Of a stretch of 64,000 nt of DNA, positions 40,241 through 50,700 are shown one piece after another. The notes under the pieces were generated by a model. The model was not told the DNA's origin. It worked only from the letters and a program-made list of their open reading frames with translations, and made no database searches. A program made the position numbers and the translations under genes. Every line of letters begins with the position of its first letter. The stretch's first letter is position 1. Where the stretch lies: positions 1-64,000 of the forward strand of contig NZ_JAKCMV010000019.1 in NCBI RefSeq assembly GCF_021440515.1. The letters are read 5' to 3'. The DNA is from Enterobacter asburiae. GTDB lineage: Bacteria; Pseudomonadota; Gammaproteobacteria; Enterobacterales; Enterobacteriaceae.

Positions 40241-40777
40241 TTATAAGAAGCCGAGCAGTTTGAAGAAGAAGTAGCCCGCCACGATGATGATAATCGGCAG
40301 GACGTAGAGCGGGAAAATTTGCAGGAAAATGGTGTGGCGCGGCACCACGATGCGCGATTCAATCTGCGCGCGGCTCATGCCCTCCGGCCCTTTCGCCTTC
40401 TCCAGGATCATCTGGTCTTCTACCCCTTCACGCAGGAAACGGGTCTGGCGGCTCATTCGCGCACCGGAGGCCTGCAAGGCCATGCCGACAAAAATCAGCG
40501 CAAAGATTATCCAGAAACCGATGTTCAAACTCTGGTGAAAATCCGGCGTCGGCGAGTTAAACCAGAACAGGTTCAGGAAAGGCGTATTAAAGCGCATCAT
40601 CTCAATCATGACATGAGCAAAATCAAGCATTACCGCATTGATACCCGCCTGTTTTTCGCTGTGATCGTACATAAATTTGAGTACGGAGATCAGCGTGGAA
40701 ATGACGGCCGGAATAAAAATGACCCAACCCGCAATACGTTTTAAGACAGCAATGCGTCCAGCTTGTTGATACGTCAT
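40241..40777 (-). CDS. yniB: Inner membrane protein YniB
   Basis: 178 residues, equal in size to E. coli YniB. Three hydrophobic segments: about 13-32 (VLKRIAGWVIFIPAVISTLI), about 87-107 (IGFWIIFALIFVGMALQASG) and 155-175 (FPLYVLPIIIIVAGYFFFKLL). Function unknown. GGGGAA lies 6 bases before the ATG. Confidence 0.88.
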   Translation of the reverse strand: MTYQQAGRIAVLKRIAGWVIFIPAVISTLISVLKFMYDHSEKQAGINAVMLDFAHVMIEMMRFNTPFLNLFWFNSPTPDFHQSLNIGFWIIFALIFVGMALQASGARMSRQTRFLREGVEDQMILEKAKGPEGMSRAQIESRIVVPRHTIFLQIFPLYVLPIIIIVAGYFFFKLLGFL

Positions 40778-40924
40778 GAGTTCCCCTTCATAAAGACGCG
40801 TTATTTGTGCCTAAGTCTACCTGCTGACTCGCATTTTCGCCCGAACTTTGAAAGCAGTATGCTAAATTGCAGAAAGCACTGAGTACTTACCTCGTCGGAC
40901 ACCCTGGATTAAGGAGAAGTTGTG

Positions 40925-41593
40925 ATGTCGACACCGCGCCAAATTCTTGCCGCTATTTTTGACATGGATGGATTACTGATTGATTCCGAACCGCTGTGGG
41001 ATCGCGCTGAGCTGGAGGTGATTGCCAGCCTGGGCGTGGACATCAGCCGCCGCAACGAGCTGCCCGATACGCTCGGGCTGCGCATCGATATGGTGGTCGA
41101 GCTCTGGTACGCCCAGCAGCCGTGGCCGGGGCCAGACCGCGCAGAGGTGACCGCGCGCATTATCAGCCGGGCCATCTCGCTCGTTGAAGAGTACAAGCCT
41201 CTGCTGCCGGGCGTGCGTGAGGCTATCGCCCTGTGTAAAGCCCAGGGCCTGAAGGTCGGTCTGGCCTCCGCCTCCCCGCTGCATATGCTGGAAAAAGTGC
41301 TGACCATGTTTGATTTGCGCGACGGCTTTGACGCGCTGGCCTCGGCGGAAAAGCTGCCGTACAGCAAGCCGCACCCGCAGGTGTATATGGACTGCGCGGC
41401 GAAGCTGGGGCTGGATCCGATTAACTGCGTGGCGCTGGAAGATTCCGTTAACGGCATGGTGGCGTCTAAAGCGGCGCGGATGCGCTCTATCGTGGTACCT
41501 GCTGAAGAGGGTCGTCACGACCCGCGCTTTGCGCTGGCAGACGTCAAGCTCACCTCCCTTGAAGCCCTGACCGCGCAGGATCTTCGCGGCTAA
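40925..41593 (+). CDS. hxpB: Hexitol/2-deoxyglucose-6-phosphate phosphatase
   Basis: A 222-residue HAD phosphatase (YniC). Motif I FDMDGLLIDSEP gives nucleophile Asp13 and acid/base Asp15; motif II is LASASPLHML, motif III the Lys in KPHPQVYMD and motif IV ALEDSVNG. E. coli HxpB hydrolyses 2-deoxyglucose 6-phosphate and sorbitol/mannitol phosphates. AAGGAGAA precedes; the ATG at 40925 is taken rather than the GTG at 40922. A perfect hairpin ends the gene. Confidence 0.93.
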   Translation: MSTPRQILAAIFDMDGLLIDSEPLWDRAELEVIASLGVDISRRNELPDTLGLRIDMVVELWYAQQPWPGPDRAEVTARIISRAISLVEEYKPLLPGVREAIALCKAQGLKVGLASASPLHMLEKVLTMFDLRDGFDALASAEKLPYSKPHPQVYMDCAAKLGLDPINCVALEDSVNGMVASKAARMRSIVVPAEEGRHDPRFALADVKLTSLEALTAQDLRG

Positions 41594-41602
41594 TCGCTTC
41601 GC

Positions 41603-41628
41603 ATTCAGGCAGCATTTGCTGCCTGAAT
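41603..41628 (+). terminator. Perfect hairpin after hxpB
   Basis: ATTCAGGCAGC-ATTT-GCTGCCTGAAT, an 11-bp perfect stem 9 bases after the stop. There is no T run, so it may be a weak terminator or a 3' stabiliser. Confidence 0.55.
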
Positions 41629-41633
41629 CACAT

Positions 41634-41654
41634 AAGTAAAACATCGTTTCATTT
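41634..41654. promoter_or_regulatory. KdgR operator upstream of kduD
   Basis: The palindrome core TAAAAC-ATC-GTTTCA with flanking AAG and TTT differs from the KdgR consensus (AAATGAAACA-N-TGTTTCATTT) at only three positions. It lies 71 bp upstream of kduD, which is a KdgR-regulated gene in pectin and alginate-type degraders. The repressor would be released by 2-keto-3-deoxygluconate. Confidence 0.7.
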
Positions 41655-41725
41655 TATTTGCTTTTCTTCAAAGCGGCTCCTATCCTTAGCGTCAGAATGA
41701 CAATAACCCTACTTCTGAGGCACGT

Positions 41726-42487
41726 ATGATACTGGACTCCTTCACTCTTTCGGACAAAGTGGCGATCGTCACCGGATGCGATACCGGTCTGGGGCAAGGC
41801 ATGGCCGTCGCGCTGGCGCAGGCGGGCTGCGATATCGTGGGCGTGAACCGTAAAAATCCTGAAGAGACTGCCGCGCAGATCGCCGCGCTGGGCCGGCGCT
41901 TCCTGGCGATCCGCACCGACCTCGGCGTGCAGGAGAACATCGCTGGCGTAGTCGCGCAGGCGGTCGCAGAGATGGGCCGTGTGGATATTCTGGTGAATAA
42001 CGCGGGGACCATTCGCCGGGAAGATGCCCTGACGTTCAGCGAAAAGGACTGGGATGATGTGGTTAATCTGAACCTGAAATCGGTCTTCTTCCTGTCGCAG
42101 GCGGTGGCGAAACAATTTGTCCAGCAGGGTCAGGGGGGAAAAATTATCAACATCGCGTCGATGCTGTCGTTCCAGGGCGGGATCCGCGTGCCGTCGTATA
42201 CGGCGTCGAAAAGCGGCGTGCTCGGGATTACCCGCCTGCTGGCGAACGAGTGGGCCGCGCACGGTATCAACGTGAACGCCATCGCGCCGGGCTATATGGC
42301 GACCAATAACACCCGGCAGCTGCGTGATGACGAGCAGCGCAGCCAGGAGATCCTCGACCGCATTCCTGCCGGACGCTGGGGCTTACCCGCCGACCTGCAA
42401 GGCCCGGTGGTATTTCTGGCGTCGTCGGCCTCTGACTACGTGAACGGCCACACCTTAGCCGTCGACGGTGGCTGGCTCGCGCGCTAA
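41726..42487 (+). CDS. kduD: 2-dehydro-3-deoxy-D-gluconate 5-dehydrogenase (KduD)
   Basis: A 253-residue short-chain dehydrogenase. The NAD(P) motif is TGCDTGLGQGMA (16-27), the structural NNAG at 91-94, and the catalytic Ser145, Tyr158, Lys162 (YTASK). It converts 2,5-diketo-3-deoxygluconate to 2-keto-3-deoxygluconate in hexuronate breakdown. Strong similarity to KduD through the C terminus (DYVNGHTLAVDGGWLAR). Its usual partner kduI is not adjacent. It stands alone between hxpB and ydjM, which are neighbours in E. coli, so this is an insertion in the backbone. GAGG lies before the ATG. Confidence 0.9.
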   Translation: MILDSFTLSDKVAIVTGCDTGLGQGMAVALAQAGCDIVGVNRKNPEETAAQIAALGRRFLAIRTDLGVQENIAGVVAQAVAEMGRVDILVNNAGTIRREDALTFSEKDWDDVVNLNLKSVFFLSQAVAKQFVQQGQGGKIINIASMLSFQGGIRVPSYTASKSGVLGITRLLANEWAAHGINVNAIAPGYMATNNTRQLRDDEQRSQEILDRIPAGRWGLPADLQGPVVFLASSASDYVNGHTLAVDGGWLAR

Positions 42488-42528
42488 CGCAGTTTGTGAC
42501 AAAGAGTTACACCGTCACCTCTTCCGCC

Positions 42529-42548
42529 CACTGTATAAAAACCCTATA
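42529..42548. promoter_or_regulatory. LexA box 1 of ydjM (degenerate)
   Basis: CACTGTATAAAAACCCTATA: CTGTATA left half intact, right half weak. It is nearly identical to the upstream LexA site of E. coli ydjM and overlaps box 2 by two bases. Confidence 0.6.
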
Positions 42549-42566
42549 CTGTATGAATTGACAGTT
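42547..42566. promoter_or_regulatory. LexA box 2 of ydjM
   Basis: TACTGTATGAATTGACAGTT: CTG-N10-CAG with the TGTAT extension, a good SOS box, 15 bp ahead of the ydjM start. It should be bound by LexA and released after DNA damage. Confidence 0.85.
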
Positions 42567-42580
42567 TCACGGGTGTTATC

Positions 42581-43171
42581 ATGACGGCGGAAGGCCACCT
42601 GCTTTTTTCAATTGCGTGCGCAGTGTTTGCTAAGAACGCTGAGCTTACGCCCGTGCTGGCGCAGGGTGACTGGTGGCATATCGTCCCTTCCGCGGTGCTG
42701 ACCTGCCTGCTGCCCGATATCGATCACCCGAAGTCGTTTTTAGGCCAGCGGCTTAAGTGGATATCCAAACCCATCGCCCGGGCGTTTGGACACCGGGGCT
42801 TTACCCACAGCCTGCTGGCCGTGTTTGGCCTGCTCACCCTCTTCTATCTCAAAGTGCCCGAAAGCTGGATTGTCCCAGGCGATGCCATTCAGGGAATGGT
42901 GCTTGGCTATCTGAGCCATATCCTGGCGGATATGCTGACCCCTGCGGGGGTGCCGCTGCTGTGGCCCTGCCGCTGGCGCTTTCGTTTTCCTATTCTCACC
43001 CCGCAAAAAGGCAACCAGCTGGAGCGCGTCTTGTGCATGGCGCTGTTTGCCTGGGCCATCTGGATGCCGCAGACCTTGCCCGAAAATGGTGCAGTCCGCT
43101 GGTCGTCGCAGATGATCAATTCGCTGCAATTTCAGTTCAATCGGTTTATTCATCACCAGATTGAACATTAA
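42581..43171 (+). CDS. ydjM: SOS-regulated inner membrane protein YdjM (metal-dependent hydrolase family)
   Basis: 196 residues, same as E. coli YdjM. DUF457 (YbcI/YdjM) family with His/Asp clusters MTAEGHLLFSIA, LLPDIDHPKSFLGQRL, FGHRGFTHSLLAVFGL and GYLSHILADMLTPAGVPLLWP, suggesting a membrane-embedded metal site. Several hydrophobic helices (about 10-25, 80-100, 145-165). The activity is unproven. Two LexA boxes cover its promoter. Confidence 0.9.
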   Translation: MTAEGHLLFSIACAVFAKNAELTPVLAQGDWWHIVPSAVLTCLLPDIDHPKSFLGQRLKWISKPIARAFGHRGFTHSLLAVFGLLTLFYLKVPESWIVPGDAIQGMVLGYLSHILADMLTPAGVPLLWPCRWRFRFPILTPQKGNQLERVLCMALFAWAIWMPQTLPENGAVRWSSQMINSLQFQFNRFIHHQIEH

Positions 43172-43297
43172 ACGGACAAAACTATCGCGTTTGTCATAAA
43201 CCATTCCATTTGGATATAAGCGCCACATCACACTTCTGCTAACCTTGCGCCACAGGCTCGGGTAACGCCGACCGCATAATAAATCAGGAGAACGGGG

Positions 43298-44689
43298 ATG
43301 AATTTTCCACTTATCGCGAACATCGTGGTGTTCGTTGTTTTGCTCGTGCTTTTGGCCCAGACGCGCCACAAACAGTGGAGTCTGGCGAAAAAGGTACTGG
43401 TTGGTCTGGGTATGGGTGTGGTATTTGGTCTGGCATTGCAGGCCATCTACGGTTCCGATAATCCAGTACTGAAAGATTCTATTCAGTGGTTCAACATTGT
43501 CGGTAACGGCTATGTGCAGCTGCTGCAAATGATTGTGATGCCGCTGGTGTTTGCCTCTATTCTGAGCGCCGTCGCCCGTCTGCATAACGCCACGCAGCTG
43601 GGTAAAATCAGCTTCCTGACCATCGGCACCCTGCTGTTCACCACGCTGATTGCGGCGCTGGTGGGCGTGCTGGTGACCAACCTGTTTGGCCTGACCGCCG
43701 AAGGTCTGGTACAGGGCTCTGCGGAATCCGCACGTCTGGCGGCGATCCAGACTAACTACGTGGGTAAAGTCGCTGACCTGACCGTGCCGCAGATGGTGCT
43801 CTCCTTCATTCCGAAGAACCCGTTTGCTGACCTGACCGGCGCAAACCCGACCTCTATCATCAGCGTAGTGATCTTCGCCGCCTTCCTGGGCGTGGCGGCG
43901 CTAAAGCTGCTGAAAGACGACGCGCCGAAAGGTGAACGCGTGCTGACCGCGATCGATACCCTGCAAAGCTGGGTAATGAAGCTGGTTCGTCTGGTGATGC
44001 AGCTGACCCCGTACGGCGTGCTGGCGCTGATGACCAAAGTGGTGGCAGGTTCTAACTTGCAGGACATCATTAAGCTGGGCAGCTTCGTGATTGCCTCTTA
44101 CCTGGGTCTGGGCATTATGTTTGTGGTTCACGGCATCCTGCTCGGCGTGAACGGCGTGAGCCCGCTGAAATACTTCCGTAAAGTGTGGCCGGTGCTGACC
44201 TTCGCCTTTACCAGCCGTTCCAGCGCAGCCTCTATTCCGCTGAACGTTGAAGCGCAAACCCGTCGTCTGGGCGTGCCGGAATCTATCGCCAGCTTCTCTG
44301 CCTCCTTTGGTGCCACCATTGGTCAGAACGGCTGTGCGGGTCTGTACCCGGCGATGCTGGCGGTGATGGTTGCGCCAACCGTGGGCATTAACCCGCTGGA
44401 CCCGATGTGGATCGCAACCCTGGTCGGTATTGTGACCATCAGCTCCGCAGGCGTTGCGGGCGTGGGCGGCGGTGCCACCTTCGCCGCGCTGATCGTGCTG
44501 CCTGCGCTGGGCCTGCCGGTGACGCTGGTCGCGCTGCTGATCTCCGTTGAACCGCTGATCGACATGGGTCGTACCGCGCTGAACGTGAGCGGCTCCATGA
44601 CCGCCGGGACGCTGACCAGCCAGTGGCTGAAGCAGACCGACAAAGCGGTGCTGGAAAGCGAAGACGACGTCGAGCTGGCGCACCGTTAA
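43298..44689 (+). CDS. tcyP: L-cystine symporter TcyP (YdjN)
   Basis: A 463-residue transporter of the dicarboxylate/amino acid:cation symporter family, about eight transmembrane helices plus two re-entrant hairpins. Characteristic stretches are [45 protein letters not shown] (the serine-rich hairpin) and the second half [19 protein letters not shown] with [19 protein letters not shown]. It takes up cystine. AGGAGAACGGGG precedes the ATG. A strong bidirectional terminator separates it from the autotransporter. Confidence 0.93.
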   Translation: MNFPLIANIVVFVVLLVLLAQTRHKQWSLAKKVLVGLGMGVVFGLALQAIYGSDNPVLKDSIQWFNIVGNGYVQLLQMIVMPLVFASILSAVARLHNATQLGKISFLTIGTLLFTTLIAALVGVLVTNLFGLTAEGLVQGSAESARLAAIQTNYVGKVADLTVPQMVLSFIPKNPFADLTGANPTSIISVVIFAAFLGVAALKLLKDDAPKGERVLTAIDTLQSWVMKLVRLVMQLTPYGVLALMTKVVAGSNLQDIIKLGSFVIASYLGLGIMFVVHGILLGVNGVSPLKYFRKVWPVLTFAFTSRSSAASIPLNVEAQTRRLGVPESIASFSASFGATIGQNGCAGLYPAMLAVMVAPTVGINPLDPMWIATLVGIVTISSAGVAGVGGGATFAALIVLPALGLPVTLVALLISVEPLIDMGRTALNVSGSMTAGTLTSQWLKQTDKAVLESEDDVELAHR

Positions 44690-44735
44690 TCGCCGCGAGT
44701 GCCGGGTTGACCCGGCCTGCATGAGAGATGCAATT

Positions 44736-44769
44736 AAAAAAGGCCATCAGACATCTGATGGCCTTTTTT
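44736..44769. terminator. Bidirectional terminator between tcyP and the autotransporter
   Basis: AAGGCCATCAG-ACAT-CTGATGGCCTT, an 11-bp perfect stem with an A run on the left and a T run on the right. It works for both convergent genes. Confidence 0.92.
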
Positions 44770-44781
44770 GTTTCTGCTGAG

Positions 44782-47700
44782 TTACCAGCTGTATTTCACG
44801 CCCAGCCCGCCCTCAATGCTGTGGTAGTCGCTGCCACTCTGCTGCGTGCCCACGTTACCCCACAGGCTCCACTGGTTGCTGAGCTTCGCTTCCACCCCGG
44901 CTTTGACTTCGTAGCGGTGTTTCGGCGTATCCGACTCAAGACGGGTGCTGTCCATCTTGATGGTGTCGGTGTAGCCGCTATACAGCCAGTTGGCTTCGAT
45001 GAACGGCTGCCACTGGCGGCCCTGCTTGTCGGCCGAGTAGCCGTACACGCGCAGCCCCAGACGGTTGCTGAAGCCGCCGTCGTTCTGGCTCTTCACTTTC
45101 GTGCCGTTGTCTTCTTTCACGTCATCCGCGTCGTAGTGGGTGTAGATCACCTGCTCCTGCGGCTGAATGAAGAAGCTCATCAGCGAGGTGTTGTAGACGT
45201 TGAAGGCCCAGCCGCCCTCGACGGAGACCGACTGGGTGGTGCTGTCGTATTTCTGCTCCGGCAGCCCTTCGCCGTTCACCTTGTTGTTGTACCAGCCGTA
45301 CTGGGTCCAGGTATCGATGTACGGCCCGGTGCCTTCCGCACGACCGTCGGCAAACCAGGTGCCGTACAGACCGACGCTGTAGCCGTCCACTTCGCTGCGC
45401 GCCACATAGCTCTGCCCGTCACTCTGGTTACGGGTTCTGGCCGAGCCGTAGCCCGCCATCACCCCAACCTGCCAGCGGTTCTGCACTTGCAGGTTATTGG
45501 CGATATCAAAGCCAAGCTGCACCCCGTTGCTCCAGGTGTCCTGACCAATCTGCCCGGCGCTCTGGCTGTCGGTGCGGCTGCCGAAGGTGCGGATCCACGC
45601 GGAAGGCACGTCAAGCTGCTGGCCGTTGCCGGTCACGAACAGGCTTTCACCCACGCGGTCGTGCAGGCTGTGGCTGAACATATCCATCGCCGCGCTCTGG
45701 TTGCCCAGATAAGCCCCGGCTTCAGGACGGATCGGCACCACCGGCTGATCCACAGGGACGCGCAAGTACCAGTCCCCGTCGTTGCCGGCTGGCGTGCCCT
45801 GCAACAGCTGGTAGTCATACGCGCCCGCCACCACGCGGTTTGCGAGGGTGAAGTCGCCGTTCGACGCGCCGTCCACCTCAATCACGCGAATGCCGTTGAC
45901 GGTCTGCGCCCCGCTGCCGCCCTTGTTGTTCACGTACACGTCGGTATGGCCGCTGGTGTCACCCTGCACAATCAGCTTGTCGGTTTTCGAATTATCCCCA
46001 CCCAGCACGGTGTTCAGCACCAGGGTACTGTGCGCGGTGTAGTTCCCGGTCACGGTCAGGGTGTTGCCAACGGTATTCCCCGCCAGATTGACGGTGTTGA
46101 AGTTATCCAGGTTCCCCTGAATGGTCAGATTGCCCGCCCCGCCGGAGAGAGCCGTAATGGCATCCCCCGCAGAAACGGTGCCGTTGCTGGTGACGTTCCC
46201 GACGAGGGTGCCGTAGCCGCCGAGGGTTGCCCCTTCGTCAACCGTCACCGCCCCGCCGCCGGAAAGGGCTGCCGCGCGGTTATCCAGCGCCAGCGTGCCT
46301 GCCTCAACGTGGGTGCCGCCCGTGTGGGCGTAATCGCTGGCGAGCGTGACCATACCGGCCCCGGCCTTGGTCAACAGACCGCTGCCGCTCATCGCATTGC
46401 TGAATGCCCAATTATTGCTGGCGTTCAGCACCAGCTCGCCGTCGTTGGTGATGGACGAGGTACCAAGATTGGCAGGCTGCTGCACCGTCAGGCGGTTACC
46501 GGAATCGATATCCACCGTTCCGCTGAAGTCAGCGTTGCCGCCGCCGAGCGTCACGTCGCTGCCGTTTACCAGGTTCAGCGCACCCGCCCCCTGCACCGCG
46601 TTGGCAAAGGTGCCGTTCACGGTATCCAGCACCACCGTGCCGTCGAGGGTGATATCGCCGCTGCCCAGCGCCGCCGCGTTTTTAAGCCGCGCCGTTGCGC
46701 CACCGTCCACATCCACCGCGGCGCTCAGCCCCGCGTGGGCGTTGTTGAGGTTCAGCTCGCCTCCGGTCAGGTTCAGGCTGCCGCTCCCGGTCAGGCTGCC
46801 GCTGCTCTGGCCGCCGCTGGTGATGGTCAGCGCCCCGCCGTTCAGCGCCAGCGTGCTGCCCGCCGCACCGTTCAGCGCGCCGATGGTCTGGCTAAAGCCG
46901 TTGATGTCGGTGGTGGCTCCCGAGGCGATATTCAGCTCGCGGGTCTGCCCGAGGGTGTTGTTGCCGCCAAGCCGCACCGTGCCGCCGGAGACCAGGGTTT
47001 TGCCCTGATAATCGTTGGCGGTGTTGGCAAGCGTGATAACCCCGTCGTTGGCGCGGAAGTCAAAATCACCGCCGCCGGTAAGCTTCGCGCCCAGAGTGGT
47101 GTCCGTCGCCCCCGTGGAGTCAATCACCGCCGTCGACTGGCTGTTCAGCACCTTGAGCATATACCCTGCGTACAGCCCCGGGTCGCCGGGGGCAGTCTCG
47201 CCCGCCGTCATTACCGCGGTATAGCCGTAGGTGGCCAGAACATCATCGTGGCCGAAGCCGTCAGAGACCTGGTCCGTTTCATCTCCCGGCGCGGTGCCGT
47301 CGAGCAACAGGGTCAGCTGCGTCCCTTCCGAACTGACCGTCGTTGCTTTCACCACCTGAATGCCGTTTTCCACCGAGTTATCCTGGTCGAGGAAATTGCC
47401 GTCCGGTTTGGTGCCCGCCGGCAGTGCGGCGGTCTGAAGGTTCACCACGCCAATATTTGGCTCAGATACGCCAGCGTCCACGTTGAGGGTGTTAACGGTC
47501 AGAATATCCGCCGTGTCCGGCGTTTTCATCCCGACGTCCAGCAGCCCGCCGCCGAAGGTCAGATCGCCAATGCTCTGGTCGCTGTTAAGCGTGGCAATGC
47601 CCTTCGCACCCAGCAGCAGCGTAGCCTGCGTTAATGCAGCCGCGTTATCGCCCGCCAGATCCAGCGTTCCCTGACGCAGCGCCAGCGTGCCGCTAAAGGC

Positions 47701-50700
47701 ATTGCCCGCTGAGGCGGCAAAATCAAACGCGTCGGTCGCCGCGCCCATCGTTGCCGACAGTACGCCGCTTCCGGTCAGGGCGTTGATAAAGGTAAAGCCG
47801 CCGCTGGCAGGGATAATATTCAGAATGCCGTTAAGCTGAACCGCAGAGCCGCCGAGATTGTCCTGCGCCGCCGCGCTGGCTTCGCCGCCGCTGGTGATAT
47901 CCCAGCTGCCGGTAAAGCCGCTGTTGTCTCCCGCCAGCGTGGTATTGAGGCCGCTGATGCGGTTGATACCCGTGCCGATCACGTCGGTATTCAGCGTGTT
48001 TCCGGCCCCGGTCACGTTCAGCACGCCGTTGTTTTCCACTGCGTTATCGATGGTGCCGTTAGCGAAGGAGAGCGCCAGGGTCGCGCCGCCGTCCACCGTC
48101 GCCGCGCTGGTGCCGAGCGCGCCCGCGTTGGCCGCATTCAGCGTTCCGGCGCTGACCGTGGTGTCACCGCTGTATGCGTTAGCCCCGGTCAGGGTGATTT
48201 GATTACCGCTGACCTGGGTGACGGTTCCCGCCCCGCTAATCACTCCGCCGTAGGTCCAGTCGCTGCGGTTAAACGCCAGCGCGCCGCTGTTAGCGATATC
48301 GGCGCTCACGCTGCCGTCGGTGGTGCCGTCGCCGATGCTCAGCGTCCCGGCGTTAATCACGACGGGCCCGGTAACGTTAACGTCAGCGTTAACGAACAGC
48401 GTGCCCGCGCCGTCCTGATGCAGCTCACCGCTGCCCGTGACGGCGCGGGTTAATGACACATCGTCGCTGCGGTTGAAGGTTAGCGTGCCGTTATCGACAA
48501 TCGGCCCGCTGTAGCTGCCCGTTGTGCCGCCTGCGCCCACCTGCATGGTCGCCCCGCTGTTAACGGTGGTGACGCCGGTGAAGGTGTTAGCCCCGGTCAG
48601 GGTTAAGGTCCCGCCGGAGAGGGTCAGATTGCCGAGCACGCCGCTGGCTACGCCGCCGAAGGTGCCGCCGTTGCTGATGGTGAGATTACCACCGTTCACC
48701 GCCAGCCCGCCGTCGCCCCCCAGCGCACCAATGGTCTGGGTTTTGCCGTTGATATTGGCCGTCGCCCCGCTGTTGACGGTAAGCTGGCTGGTGTTGCCCA
48801 GCGCCTTATCGCTGCCAAGACGCAGCGTTCCACCCGATACGGTGGTCGCGCCAGTGTAGCTGTTGCTGCTGTTATTGAGCGTAACGGTCTGCTCCGCGGC
48901 GGCGCTGGCGTTCACGTCCAGCGAGCCGCTTCCTGTTACCTGCGCCGAGAGCGTCGACGCCGCGCCCGTTGCACCCGCATCCGAGGTTAAATGCAGCGTC
49001 TGGCCGCTCAGCAGATCGAGGGTCTTCAGGCCGTACTGAATATACAGCCCGTCGTTGCCCGTTCCGGTGGTGAGCGAGTAGTCGTAGGTGGCGTTCGCCA
49101 CGGCCGCGCTGCCTTCGGTCACCGCGAACTGCTGCGGATTGCTGATGGCATCCCCGTTATGGTCGGTCAGGTTAACGTTCCCGGCGCTGCCCGTAACGGT
49201 GGTCGCCGACACCAGCTGCGAGAGGATCTCTTTGTCGTCCTCTTCCATCAGGTTCTGCCCTGACGGCGACGGGTTAGGCACGCCCGCCGTTGGGGCTTCC
49301 ACGCGAACGTCGCCGCTGCTAAGCGTCAGGTTATTCACCGCAACCGTTCCGTCGGCCTGCCCCGGCGGGACTTCGCCGTTAAAGATCAGTGCCCCGCCGC
49401 TCAGGGTCAGGTTGCCGATGGTTTGCGTTCCGGTACCCACCGTGGTTTCGTTTCCGGCGTTCAGGCGCAGCGTGGCGTTGGTGAGCGCGGTGGTGTTGGC
49501 GCCGGACAGGTTAAACAGGCTCTGGTCAAGCTCCAGCGTACCGGTATAGGCGCTGCCCACGGTGTTGTCGAAGGCAAAGCTGCCGCCGGGCGCCATCTCA
49601 ACCATCATCAGCCCGGCCCCGGTGAGCGTATTGGTAAAGGTATAGCCGCCGCTCGCCGGTGCCACGTTGAGAATACCGTTCAGCTGGACGGCGGCATCCC
49701 CCAGGTTTTGCCCCGCCGTGACCTTCGCTGCCCCGCCGTTTACGATGTTCCAGCTGCCGGTAAAGAGGCTGTTGTCCCCGCCGATCGTGGTGTTAAGCGC
49801 GCTGATGCGGTTGGTACCCGTCCCGGTGATATCGCTGTTAAGCGTGTTATTCACCCCGGTCACGTCCAGCAGTCCCGCGTTGGCAACGTCGTTCGCGAAG
49901 GTGCCGTTGCTGAAGGAGAGCACCAGGTTCGCCCCGCTGTTCACCGCTGCCGCCCCCGTACCCAGCGCGCTGGCGTTCGAGGCGTTCAGGGTGCCGGACT
50001 GTACCGTGGTGCCGCCGCTGTAGCCGTTAACCCCGCTGACCGTGGTGGTGCCGCTGCCGCGTTGGACCACGCTCCCCGCGCCGTTAATGTTGTTACCCAC
50101 CGCCAGCGCGTTGCTGCGGTTGAAGGCCAGCGTCGCGCCGCCGTCCACCGTGACCGCGCTCGCGCTGGCGATAGCCCCGCTGGTGCCGCCCGCGCCGAGC
50201 TGCAAGGTGCCCTGCTGAACCGCGGTGGCGCCCGTGTAAGTGTTGTTCCCCGTCAGGCTGGTGGTGCCCGACCCGGCGCTATTCTGGGTGAGCGAGCCTG
50301 AGCCGCTGATGGTCCCGGCAAGGGTCATATCGTTAAGACGATTCACCACCAGCGAGGCGTTGTTGACGATATTGCCGACGAGGGATCCGGTTGTGCCTCC
50401 GGCCCCCAGTTGCAGGATCCCGCTGCTGATGGTGGTGCCCCCCGTCCAGGCGTTGAGGCCGGTCAGGATCCAGGTGCCAGGGCCGGTAGAGGTCACCGCG
50501 CCCGCGCCGTTAATCGCCCCGCCGTAGGTCACGCTGCCGCCGGTGGCGTTGTGGGTGAGCGAACCCGCCCCGAGGGTGACGTTACCCGTGCCGCTCAGGT
50601 TGTTTACGCTCTGGTTAAACCCGTTCAGGTCTAGCGTGGTTCCCGCGTTGAGCGCCACCTCGCTTGAATTATCGATAACGTTCACCGCTCCGGCGCGCAG

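Noticed and set aside
44728-47634. A 968-codon open frame on the plus strand antisense to the autotransporter
   Set aside because: It is the mirror of a GC-rich, repeat-rich coding strand. Its translation is low-complexity with no family motif, and it starts inside the tcyP terminator region.
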